From the NCBI GenBank assembly GCA_026996635.1, contig JALWKH010000099.1:1-6790 (forward strand): a stretch of DNA of 6,790 bases. Reading direction: 5' to 3'. A model generated the notes under the pieces. The model did not search any database and was not told where the DNA came from. It worked only from the letters and a program-made list of their open reading frames with translations. Positions within the stretch are counted from its first letter, which is position 1, and each line of letters opens with the position of its first letter. Shown here piece by piece: positions 1 to 6,766 of this stretch. This stretch comes from Bacteroidales bacterium. Its GTDB lineage: Bacteria > Bacteroidota > Bacteroidia > Bacteroidales > JALTDM01. The translations under genes were made by a program, and so were the position numbers.

Positions 1-277
1 AAACAGAAGTGTGGAACAAATCTATGTTAAAAGAACTTTAAAAAAGCAAATTGAATACGTTGAAAATGGAAAATATTACTATGAATTTAATATTAAGTGG
101 ATAAGCCCATGTAAATATGAGTTGACATACATTGGAACAACCAGTCCACAGCCTGCAGTAGCTCGTGAAGGAGAAACTTTTACAGTTGAAATTTTAGATA
201 TAAATGATTCTACAATGAAATATAAAACTACTTTTCTTGGAATGGTTGATATCGGTGAAATGAAAAAAATAAAATAG
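1..277 (+). CDS. C-terminal part of a small protein, possibly a secreted or lipoprotein-type hypothetical protein (5' truncated)
   Basis: The reading frame is open from the left edge (first full codon at position 2) to the TAG stop at 275-277. The first possible start inside the window is a GTG at 11, but nothing supports it and the frame continues upstream, so I treat the gene as truncated. About 91 residues are visible. They are rich in alternating beta-strand patterns (YYYEFNIKW, FTVEILDI, MKYKTTFLG) with a central WISPCKYEL motif. This W-x-x-x-C-x-Y-x-L pattern, and the strand-rich C-terminus, recall small exported or lipoprotein-type proteins common in Bacteroidota, some misannotated in databases as DNA topoisomerase IV. 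The resemblance is from memory of the family, not a search. The signal peptide or lipobox that would confirm export lies outside the window. Function is unknown. The frame converges on the HEAT-like gene, leaving 49 bases between them. Confidence 0.7.
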   Translation, partial: NRSVEQIYVKRTLKKQIEYVENGKYYYEFNIKWISPCKYELTYIGTTSPQPAVAREGETFTVEILDINDSTMKYKTTFLGMVDIGEMKKIK

Positions 278-292
278 AGAAATTATTTTTTT
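263..292 (+). terminator. Possible weak A/T-only hairpin at the end of the first gene
   Basis: AAAAAAATAA (263-272) and TTATTTTTTT (283-292) form a perfect 10-base inverted repeat with a 10-base loop that contains the stop codon of the left-edge gene. The T run is part of the descending arm. A stem made only of A-T pairs is weak, and such repeats arise easily in AT-rich DNA, so this is a tentative call. No better terminator is visible for either convergent gene between 278 and 326. Confidence 0.25.
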
Positions 293-326
293 GAAGTTAG
301 GGGCATCCGGGATCGTCAAATGTGAT

Positions 327-896
327 TTATTCCAAATTCAGTTCATTTATGTTTCCGAGCATTGAGTCTCTTTTTGCTTGATCGAAAACGTGTGTAAGTT
401 GAACAGACAATAACTTTTTGCTGTGGTCAAAATTTTGAATGTTATCTTTCAGTTTTGATTTCATTCTTTCCAATTGTTCGGGAGTAAATTTAGGTGCATA
501 TGCGGCCAATGTGGTTTCTATTGCACTGAACATGTCCAAAGCCATTTCCAAATCGTCAAACTCGATGAAAAAGTCCAACATTTTTTCTAAGTGAGGTGAA
601 AAATCCATATTCAATTGCCAGCATAATTCGGTGAAAAATTTCTTTTCTTTTGCTAATTCGGGTGATTCTATTATTTTAATTATTTCTGCAGGTGCCGCAG
701 AACGTTTTACCTCCAAAAAAATGTTTTTTATTTCGTTCTTTATGGCATCATTGCCGGTCTTTACCAATACCCGTGCAAGAGGAACAAGAAAATCGGTGTC
801 TCCTTCTTCCCTCAGGAAGTTAAGGATTTCCACCAAATCTTCATCTGTTGCCTTATCTATTCTTTCAAGCAGCGCTTTCTTCGTTTTCTTGTCCAT
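327..896 (-). CDS. HEAT-repeat-like all-helical cytoplasmic protein, function unknown
   Basis: This is a 189-residue protein with an ATG start at 894-896. It has no signal peptide and no membrane segment. The sequence is almost entirely amphipathic helix, with a charged N-terminus (MDKKTKKALLERI). Paired-helix units can be followed: about residues 16-50 (LVEILNFLREEG, then LVPLARVLVKTG), 51-75 (IKNEIKNIFLEVKR), and 85-125, which contains LCWQLNMDFSPHLEKMLDFF. The helix pairs and the CWQ-x-N-x-DFS segment resemble small HEAT-repeat proteins of Bacteroidota, a recollection rather than a search result. HEAT-like folds usually serve as protein-binding scaffolds, and no catalytic motif is visible. 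The start lies 32 bases inside the 3' end of the upstream yfhO-like gene, in another frame. The next in-frame Met is near residue 96, so a shorter ATG-initiated form would lose half the protein. The overlap suggests co-transcription and translational coupling. Confidence 0.8.
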   Translation of the reverse strand: MDKKTKKALLERIDKATDEDLVEILNFLREEGDTDFLVPLARVLVKTGNDAIKNEIKNIFLEVKRSAAPAEIIKIIESPELAKEKKFFTELCWQLNMDFSPHLEKMLDFFIEFDDLEMALDMFSAIETTLAAYAPKFTPEQLERMKSKLKDNIQNFDHSKKLLSVQLTHVFDQAKRDSMLGNINELNLE

Positions 897-3321
897 CGTA
901 AACCAGTTTTTTCTTGTAAATCAAATAAATAACAACTCCCGCAAATACAAACAGAAGAATAACGAAAATATAAGCGATTTTATAACCGAGGAAATAGCCT
1001 TTCGGCTCAAACTTGAAGACAATTTTATGTTTCCCTGCCGGTAGAATCATTGCACGCAGCACATAATTTACCCTAAAATGAGGCATTAGTTTACCGTCCA
1101 CATAAGCGTTCCAGCCTTTGGGGTAATATATTTCAGAGAAGACTGCAAATTGCGGTGTTTTGGCATTGTATTCATACTCCAATTTATTTGGTGCATAGCT
1201 CACTAATTTTATGGAAGCATCTGGATCCGGTGTGTATTTCCAATCTTTCACATATTTTTCGAATCTCTTGTCAACAATTGCCGTTTGTGCAGGATTAAAG
1301 TGGCAAAGTGCAGTAATTTCGGAATCTGCATTAGGTACGAGCTTGTATTCTTTTACAAACCATGCATTACCAAGTGCTCCCGGATTTTGTTGTACAACGG
1401 CTTGTCCGTTTTGAGTTGGAACTATGAAATATTTTGTGTTGAGCATATTAAGCACAGCCATATTGTTTTTGCTGATGCAGAAGTCTATAAGTTCTTGGTA
1501 GCGTTTCATTTTTGCTCCGTGATAACCGCCTATGGAATTTACATAGTATGATGTGCTTGCATCGTTAAACGGGCTCACGGTAAGGTTAAACACCCTGTAA
1601 TCAAGTGATTTGTCTTGTAATATTTGGGCAAGTTGCGGTGTAAGCGGATAAGGAACTTTTTCTTCGGTCTTTCTTACGAAATCATCGCTGTTTACATACC
1701 TCTTGTCAACTCCCCACAAGTCAATAAGTACTAATGCACCAATGAAAATTATTAAATACTTTTTTTCAAGTATCTTTTTCAAATACAAGAAAATACCACC
1801 TGCTGCGAGTAACACGAAAATAAACGACCTCCAAGCATCGCCCACCAGCATTGCTTTCCGGTCTTCTCTCAGAGCATTTACAAAATCAACAGCACCTTGT
1901 TTAAGATATGATTGGTCGGTAAGTGCTTCGAAGGAAAATAGTCCGCCGGCAAACAGTGCAATAAAAAGCAATAATCCGCCTACAATTATAAACGAATATT
2001 TGAGTGCTTTTAATATTTCTTCTTTTGTAACCTTAGAATACAAAATTTTATTAAGTGTCAGTATAGCAAACAGTGGCATTGTAAATTCAGCAATAACCAA
2101 AATCATAGATACAGATCTGAACTTGTCATATCCGGGTACATAATCAATAAAGAAGTCTGTTAAGGGCATAAAGTTTTTACCCCACGCCAACATTATTGAA
2201 AGAATTGTGGCAAGCAGAATCCACCAACGGGTATTGTCTTTTATCAGGAAGAATCCCATTATGAACAAAAATACCACAATTGCACCTACATAAACGGGAC
2301 CTGAAGTAAACGGTTGTGTACCCCAATATGTGGGCATTTGTTTAATAACCTGCTTCGCTTGTGAAGGCGGATAACCTACTTTTTGTGTCAGGAAGTTATA
2401 TGTATTGCTGCTTTCGTCCAATTCACCTACAGATGCACCACCCATAAAATCGGGTATCAGGAGTGTAAGTGTTTCGTCCACACCGTAACTCCATTGGGTG
2501 ATGTAATCTTTGTCAAGTCCGCTTGTTTTGTTTTCTTTGTTGAAAGTAAGCTCGGATTTGCCACGGGTAGAATATTTTCCGTATTCGTATGTCAAATAAA
2601 TGGAAGGAAGATTTGAACCGATGGCGAATACTACTCCAACCAGAAGCAATGCACTGCGAACCAAAAATTCTTTTACGGCTTTTTGTTTGATGTAATCAAT
2701 GAATATAAACAAAACCATTACCCCAACAGTCATCATTGTGTAATAAGTTATCTGCAAGTGGTTTACAAGTATTTGCAAGGTGAGGGCAAAAGCAAAAATA
2801 ACCGTTCCTATCCATTTGTTTTTCTTGTATGAATAATAAATGGATGCTATAATGATAGGCATATATGCAAGTGCCAACATTTTGGTAATGTGTCCCGCTT
2901 CTACAACAATCAAGAAGTAAGACGAAAACGAATATGCAATTGCACCAACCACCGACAACCATTGCCGTACACCGAAAAGCAAGAAGGCAAAATATGCCAT
3001 AAGCATTGACAATATAAGAAATGAAACGGGGCGTGGTGTTCCAAGTGTAAGTATTTTTTGTATAACTCCAAACGGCTTGAGGTTAGGATATTTAACGGAA
3101 ATAAGATATGCCGGCATACCTCCGAACATACGGTTTGTCCAAAGGGGTTCTTCACCGGTGGCTTCCCTGTAGTCAACTATTTCTTTGGACATTCCTCGGT
3201 AAGTATCATAATCGTGCTGTTTGAGGACATAACCTTTTAGCACATCGGGATAATACATAAATCCGATAATCAAGAAAATAACTATTGCAATAATGTGCGG
3301 TAAAAATTTCTTAACATTCAT
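865..3321 (-). CDS. YfhO-family multi-spanning membrane protein (GT-C-like)
   Basis: This is an 818-residue integral membrane protein. I chose the ATG at 3319-3321 (MNVKKFLPH); an in-frame TTG two codons earlier is a weaker choice. One membrane helix lies at about residues 8-25. It is followed by a large outer loop with KQHDYDTYRG and a TGEEPLWTNRMFGGMPAY motif (about 34-72), then roughly twelve hydrophobic segments between 97 and 538. A soluble region of about 240 residues follows, and a last helix sits at about 778-803 with a basic tail. The segment YYPKGWNAYVDG, with a following LRA and GKHKIVFKFEP, is the typical C-terminal YfhO pattern. The acidic residues of the first outer loop are where GT-C glycosyltransferases carry their catalytic Asp. 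In Bacillus subtilis, YfhO takes part in lipoteichoic acid glycosylation; for Bacteroidota, which lack that polymer, the substrate is unknown. A role in envelope glycan modification is inference. It is the first gene of a leftward pair with the HEAT-like gene. Confidence 0.9.
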   Translation of the reverse strand: MNVKKFLPHIIAIVIFLIIGFMYYPDVLKGYVLKQHDYDTYRGMSKEIVDYREATGEEPLWTNRMFGGMPAYLISVKYPNLKPFGVIQKILTLGTPRPVSFLILSMLMAYFAFLLFGVRQWLSVVGAIAYSFSSYFLIVVEAGHITKMLALAYMPIIIASIYYSYKKNKWIGTVIFAFALTLQILVNHLQITYYTMMTVGVMVLFIFIDYIKQKAVKEFLVRSALLLVGVVFAIGSNLPSIYLTYEYGKYSTRGKSELTFNKENKTSGLDKDYITQWSYGVDETLTLLIPDFMGGASVGELDESSNTYNFLTQKVGYPPSQAKQVIKQMPTYWGTQPFTSGPVYVGAIVVFLFIMGFFLIKDNTRWWILLATILSIMLAWGKNFMPLTDFFIDYVPGYDKFRSVSMILVIAEFTMPLFAILTLNKILYSKVTKEEILKALKYSFIIVGGLLLFIALFAGGLFSFEALTDQSYLKQGAVDFVNALREDRKAMLVGDAWRSFIFVLLAAGGIFLYLKKILEKKYLIIFIGALVLIDLWGVDKRYVNSDDFVRKTEEKVPYPLTPQLAQILQDKSLDYRVFNLTVSPFNDASTSYYVNSIGGYHGAKMKRYQELIDFCISKNNMAVLNMLNTKYFIVPTQNGQAVVQQNPGALGNAWFVKEYKLVPNADSEITALCHFNPAQTAIVDKRFEKYVKDWKYTPDPDASIKLVSYAPNKLEYEYNAKTPQFAVFSEIYYPKGWNAYVDGKLMPHFRVNYVLRAMILPAGKHKIVFKFEPKGYFLGYKIAYIFVILLFVFAGVVIYLIYKKKLVYDGQENEESAA

Positions 3322-3347
3322 AATCAAACGAATTGGCTAATTTGCGG

Positions 3348-3355
3348 CAAAGGTA
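3348..3355 (-). promoter_or_regulatory. Bacteroidota-type -7 promoter element for the yfhO-like operon
   Basis: Read on the minus strand this is TACCTTTG, a perfect match to the Bacteroidota -7 consensus TAnnTTTG. It lies 26 bases upstream of the ATG at 3319-3321, which would give a leader of roughly 20 bases. The expected -33 TTTG is not clear: only TTAA is present at 3377-3380, 21 bases upstream. The position and the perfect -7 match make this the best promoter candidate in the window. Confidence 0.6.
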
Positions 3356-3398
3356 TATCATTTTTTCGTGTGGCGGTTAATATTTATTTATGTAATGA

Positions 3399-3447
3399 TT
3401 TCGGTATTTTTTTATCCGGAGGATAGAATTGCTTTATTCTACCGAAA
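3399..3447. repeat. Inverted repeat in the divergent intergenic region, with a smaller hairpin nested inside; possible operator
   Basis: TTTCGGTA (3399-3406) is repeated in inverted form as TACCGAAA (3440-3447). The arm centres are 41 bases apart, close to four helical turns. Inside the spacer, TATCC (3413-3417) and GGATA (3421-3425) form a second short inverted repeat around GGA. The element lies between the start of the yfhO-like gene and the start of the large regulator, about 60 bases upstream of the latter. Whether it binds a protein is not shown by the sequence. AraC-family proteins more often bind direct repeats, so an operator role is speculative. Confidence 0.35.
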
Positions 3448-3492
3448 AGAAAATATTTCCTGTTTCTTTCCACCAATGTGCTTTATTGTTTT

Positions 3493-3500
3493 TATTTTTG
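3493..3500 (+). promoter_or_regulatory. Candidate -7 promoter element of the large regulator gene
   Basis: TATTTTTG fits the TAnnTTTG -7 consensus. It ends five bases before the chosen ATG at 3506. If used, transcription would begin at or within a few bases of the start codon, giving a leaderless or nearly leaderless mRNA. The best -33 candidate is a poor TTTC at 3467-3470. In this T-rich stretch the match could be chance. Confidence 0.3.
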
Positions 3501-3505
3501 TATGG

Positions 3506-6370
3506 ATGAAAAATCCGCTAAAAACGATATTTTTCTTATTTGTAATTTTGTATGCCTACAATTCCGTTTCACAAGAGATAAAAAAAGGTGTTGCGGACTT
3601 TTATCATTTGAAACCTAACGGCAGTCTTACCCAAAACAGTATTTCATTTATTGCACAGGACAGTATAGGACAAATGTGGTTTGCCACAAAAAACGGTGTG
3701 GTAAAGTATAACGGTAAAGAATTTCGAGTTTTCTTAAACATTATCAATGATTCCAACTCGATACAAGATAATTTTACCAACTGCATACTTGTAACTCACA
3801 ACGGAGATGTTTGGGTTGGAACGGGTAAAGGGGCAAACAGGTATAACCCGGAGAAAGATTGCTTTGAACCGTTTATAAATAAAAAGTTTGAAAATGCGAC
3901 AATCAACAGCATAGCAGAGGACAAAAACGGGGTTTTGTATTTTCTGGATATAGCAGGCAATTTATTCCGTTTTAATCCTGCAAATAAGAAATTTGAAACC
4001 TTTAATTACAACTCCGGTGAACAGGGATTCGGGTTTCAGACTATGTATATCACAAGCGGTAACCGTATTTTTATTACCACCAACAAAACTTTTATACTTG
4101 AATTTATTCCCAAGACAGGATTGTTCAAAAAAATCAACCTGTTCAACGATGATGAAATAAAAAATCTCAAGAGAATTAAATTTTATGCGGGCAGGCTTAC
4201 CGAAACTCACGACGGCAAGTTGTGGATTTCTACAAACTACGGTTTCTTTTTTGTTTACGATTTGAGAAACGGCAATATTACAAGATTTTATTTCAAAAAA
4301 GATTTGTCGCCCAAGGGTTACCTTTATGTAATGGCAGTAAAAGAAGACAAAGACAACAACATTTGGTTCGGAACTTGGTTTGACGGTTTATATAAAATAT
4401 CGGCTGACAGAAAGACCATAACACATTTTATGCCCGACAGGGATAACAAAAATTCACTTTCGAACACAATAGTTGAAAGCATATTTCAAGATAATGCGGG
4501 GTATATGTGGTTTGGCACAGAATTTAGCGGAATAAACATTCTGAAAAAGAACAAAAAATTCTTCACAATAGCAGGTAACACCTTGCACAACGACTTGCCT
4601 TCCCTGCCGTTTACTTGCTCTGTAAAAGATACTTCCGGTAAAATTTGGCTTGGAACGGATATGGGCGGATTATTGTGGTTTTATAAAGATGATTTAAGCA
4701 ACATTCACAAATTCAATTTTAATACAAAAGATAAAGTCCAAAGAATTTTTTCATTGCTGTATTCAAAGGACAAAAAGATTTGGATAGGCACGGAAAAAGG
4801 GTTGTTTTGCTATAATCCCGCCAATGGCAACATCGTTCATTACGAGCATAAAAAAGATGACTTTAACACATTGAGTGGCAACAATATAATTTCACTGTGC
4901 GAAGATAAGCAAGGTAATATTTGGGCGGGAACAATATTTAGGGGGTTAAACAAAATTGATATAAAAAACAATAAAGTTTACAGGATACAGCATTCCGAAG
5001 ATGCAATAAACGGGCTGGCGGACAATTATATTTCAAGTATTGCCTGCGACAACCGAAACAATATCTGGATAGGAACGAATAAAGGATTATCAAAACTTAA
5101 TACTGCAACAGGATCATTTACAACATTCAAAGCCAACCCCGATTTGGCTAACACAATAAGTTCCGACAGAATAAATTGCCTCAAAATAATAAACGGCAAC
5201 CTTTGGATAGGTACGGAAGGCGGCGGAATAGATAAGTATAATTTTGCATCAAAGAAATTTGAAAACATTACAACGGCAGACGGATTGCCTTCTAACGACA
5301 TTGAAGGAATAAATATTGATGATAAAAACAATTTATGGGTTTCTACCACTCACAACATTTCAAAAATAAACTTAAAAGACCATAACATTGTAAATTACGG
5401 AAAATCGGACGGAATTGAAAACACGGTATATGTAAGGGATTACGGATTGCAAGAACTTGAGTTTTACGAGAATTTTGCAAACAAAGACGAAAAAGGATTT
5501 ATGTATTTCGGCGGTATGGGCGGAATGTTCATTTTTCATCCTGACAGCCTGCCCCAAAACAATTATAAACCGCCGGTAATAATAGAAAAGTTTACGGTAA
5601 ACGGTAAGCCCGTGCAAATAAAAAATAACAAAGTGGTGTTGAATCCCGGTCAAAATCACATTAAAATAACTTTAACCGTTCTGAATTTCATACAGCCCGA
5701 CAAAAACAAGCAAGCATATTATTTGCAGAATTATGATACCGCATGGCATTACACGGCAAATAGCAGGGATATTTCTTATTTTTTGCCTTCCGGAGAATAT
5801 AAGTTTTACTACAAAGGTGCTAATAACGACGGTGTGTGGAGCAAAAACTACCTGCCGCTTACGATAATAATTTTACCTGAATTTTATCAAACTGCGTGGT
5901 TTAAGGCTCTGATTATAAGCCTTGTTGCCTTTATTTTTGTGCTGTTTTTGGCTTATCGCTATTACTTGTACAAAAGGATGATAAAGAAAAAAGAATTATT
6001 GAGGTATTCAAACTCAAATCTTAGTGAAGAGTTAATAAATCAAATAAACGACAATGCTATTTCCGTTTTGGAAAACCAAAAATTGTTCTTGGAAGCGGAT
6101 TTATCATTACAAAAGTTGGCAAAAGAAATAAACACAAAGCCGAATTATTTATCGCAAGTTATAAACACTAAGCACAATTGTAATTTCAGGGAATTTATAA
6201 ATAAATACAGGATTGATTTTGCAAAAAAACTCTTGTCCGGTACAAATTTGAAAATAGAAGCGGTAGCATACGATTCCGGTTTTAACAACATTTCCACCTT
6301 TAATCTTGCATTTAAAAAAGAAACGGGAATGACTCCTTCCCAGTACAGAAAAAGCACCTTGAAACAATAA
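3506..6370 (+). CDS. Membrane-spanning propeller / Y_Y_Y sensor fused directly to an AraC-type DNA-binding domain
   Basis: This 954-residue protein is probably a one-component transmembrane transcription regulator. I chose the ATG at 3506 because it begins a good signal peptide (MKNPLKTIFFLFVILYAYN, cleavage probably near VSQ-EI at 23). The open frame extends back to 3368, but only as T-rich hydrophobic sequence. Fourteen propeller repeats with a W-x-G-T core are visible, with the aromatic position near residues 58, 103, 145, 188, 240, 287, 335, 381, 426, 473, 521, 567, 611 and 667. This suits two seven-bladed periplasmic propellers. A Y_Y_Y domain follows at about 708-787, then one membrane helix (about 797-818), a basic KR-rich stretch and a linker. 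The AraC domain (about 850-950) has a first helix-turn-helix near LSLQKLAKEI...NYLSQVIN and a second ending GF...F...FKKETGMTPSQYRK. Histidine-kinase H-box, ATPase and receiver domains are absent: only about 30 residues lie between membrane and DNA-binding region. The ligand, perhaps a glycan as in related hybrid sensors, and the target genes are unknown. Confidence 0.9.
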   Translation: MKNPLKTIFFLFVILYAYNSVSQEIKKGVADFYHLKPNGSLTQNSISFIAQDSIGQMWFATKNGVVKYNGKEFRVFLNIINDSNSIQDNFTNCILVTHNGDVWVGTGKGANRYNPEKDCFEPFINKKFENATINSIAEDKNGVLYFLDIAGNLFRFNPANKKFETFNYNSGEQGFGFQTMYITSGNRIFITTNKTFILEFIPKTGLFKKINLFNDDEIKNLKRIKFYAGRLTETHDGKLWISTNYGFFFVYDLRNGNITRFYFKKDLSPKGYLYVMAVKEDKDNNIWFGTWFDGLYKISADRKTITHFMPDRDNKNSLSNTIVESIFQDNAGYMWFGTEFSGINILKKNKKFFTIAGNTLHNDLPSLPFTCSVKDTSGKIWLGTDMGGLLWFYKDDLSNIHKFNFNTKDKVQRIFSLLYSKDKKIWIGTEKGLFCYNPANGNIVHYEHKKDDFNTLSGNNIISLCEDKQGNIWAGTIFRGLNKIDIKNNKVYRIQHSEDAINGLADNYISSIACDNRNNIWIGTNKGLSKLNTATGSFTTFKANPDLANTISSDRINCLKIINGNLWIGTEGGGIDKYNFASKKFENITTADGLPSNDIEGINIDDKNNLWVSTTHNISKINLKDHNIVNYGKSDGIENTVYVRDYGLQELEFYENFANKDEKGFMYFGGMGGMFIFHPDSLPQNNYKPPVIIEKFTVNGKPVQIKNNKVVLNPGQNHIKITLTVLNFIQPDKNKQAYYLQNYDTAWHYTANSRDISYFLPSGEYKFYYKGANNDGVWSKNYLPLTIIILPEFYQTAWFKALIISLVAFIFVLFLAYRYYLYKRMIKKKELLRYSNSNLSEELINQINDNAISVLENQKLFLEADLSLQKLAKEINTKPNYLSQVINTKHNCNFREFINKYRIDFAKKLLSGTNLKIEAVAYDSGFNNISTFNLAFKKETGMTPSQYRKSTLKQ

Positions 6371-6374
6371 TTTT

Positions 6375-6403
6375 CTTATGATTTTATAAAATCATAAGTT
6401 TTT
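6375..6403 (+). terminator. Rho-independent terminator of the large regulator gene
   Basis: A perfect 24-base palindrome at 6375-6398 has arms CTTATGATTT and AAATCATAAG around a TATA loop. It is followed directly by five T residues (6399-6403). It starts four bases after the TAA stop at 6368-6370. The stem is AT-rich but ten pairs long with no mismatch. There is no T run on the opposite strand, so it should act mainly on rightward transcription. Confidence 0.75.
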
Positions 6404-6433
6404 CATACCCTACAAACCGGCTAATACACAGAT

Positions 6434-6455
6434 TGTTGCAAAAAAACTGTTGCAA
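6434..6455. repeat. Short repeat TGTTGCAA, two copies
   Basis: TGTTGCAA occurs at 6434-6441 and 6448-6455, with start points 14 bases apart. The TTGCAA core is itself palindromic, so the pair can be read as direct or inverted copies and could form a short hairpin. It lies 57-78 bases upstream of the GIY-YIG-like gene. Its role is unknown and it may be chance. Confidence 0.3.
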
Positions 6456-6492
6456 TTTTATAAATCCATTGGGATACGCACAATTCTTTCTT

Positions 6493-6500
6493 TTTCTTTG
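6493..6500 (+). promoter_or_regulatory. Weak promoter candidate for the GIY-YIG-like gene
   Basis: TTTCTTTG differs from the TAnnTTTG -7 consensus at one defined position. A TTG at 6469-6471 lies 21 bases upstream, a spacing compatible with the -33 element. The ATG follows 11 bases later, after an A-rich stretch (GCGAAAAAACT) of the kind often seen before Bacteroidota start codons. A new promoter is expected here because a strong terminator lies upstream. Confidence 0.3.
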
Positions 6501-6511
6501 GCGAAAAAACT

Positions 6512-6763
6512 ATGTTTTATCTCTACATAACTTACGATTTGAACAATAAATTTCACAGCATAGGAGTAACAACGGATATGAAACGAAGATTGAAGATTTT
6601 AAATATGAAAAAAGAATTTTATAAGATAGTTTATTTCGAGTGTTTTGAAGACAGTACTATAGCCACTAAACGGGAAAATGAATTTTTAAGAACACAAAAA
6701 GATGTGATTTGTGAAATTGTAAAAGAAAACAATCCGTCATTAGTTAACCTCGTAAATATTTAG
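6512..6763 (+). CDS. Small GIY-YIG-like protein with an altered active site
   Basis: This is an 83-residue protein, about the length of stand-alone single-domain GIY-YIG proteins (UvrC/homing-nuclease-like superfamily, URI subgroup). The expected order is visible. YLYI at 3-6 stands at the GIY strand. SIG at 16-18 stands where YIG is expected. Arg 26, in DMKRRL, matches the conserved catalytic Arg. KREN at 53-56 places Glu 55 at the metal-binding Glu position, and the helix is followed by an NP-x-L-x-NL ending typical of the family. I aligned these by eye with the I-TevI nuclease domain. The second tyrosine is replaced by Ser 16, so nuclease activity may be weak or lost. The gene follows a strong terminator and is A/T-rich like its neighbours. 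Its stop lies three bases before another possible gene start. Family assignment is likely; the cellular role is unknown. Confidence 0.72.
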   Translation: MFYLYITYDLNNKFHSIGVTTDMKRRLKILNMKKEFYKIVYFECFEDSTIATKRENEFLRTQKDVICEIVKENNPSLVNLVNI

Positions 6764-6766
6764 AAA

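Noticed and set aside
11..13. GTG as the true start of the left-edge gene
   Set aside because: The frame is open upstream to the window edge, no promoter or ribosome site can be seen in ten bases, and the family resemblance predicts a missing N-terminal export signal.
631..1044. Rightward frame of 137 codons
   Set aside because: It is antisense to the HEAT-like and yfhO-like genes, with a serine-rich low-complexity translation and no recognisable domain.
1211..3240. Several open frames on both strands within the yfhO-like gene
   Set aside because: All are 60-146 codons, lie wholly inside a well-supported membrane protein gene, and resemble no family.
3322..3327. TTG start of the yfhO-like gene two codons upstream of the ATG
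   Set aside because: The ATG at 3319-3321 is a stronger start and gives a usual N-terminus (MNVKKF) ahead of the first membrane helix.
3368..3505. N-terminal extension of the large regulator (46 more residues in frame)
   Set aside because: It is T-rich, hydrophobic and without a sensible signal-peptide pattern, whereas the Met at 3506 begins a normal signal peptide. The stretch also holds the inverted repeats and the -7 promoter match.
3674..5530. Spaced recurring TGG / GGAAC words that might suggest a DNA repeat array
   Set aside because: They are the codons of the W-x-G-T propeller repeats. The DNA between them varies and the period is protein-driven, so this is not a CRISPR array or tandem DNA repeat.
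3604..6367. Leftward frames opposite the large regulator gene
   Set aside because: They lie fully antisense to a gene with fourteen recognisable repeats and conserved domains, and their translations show no family motifs.
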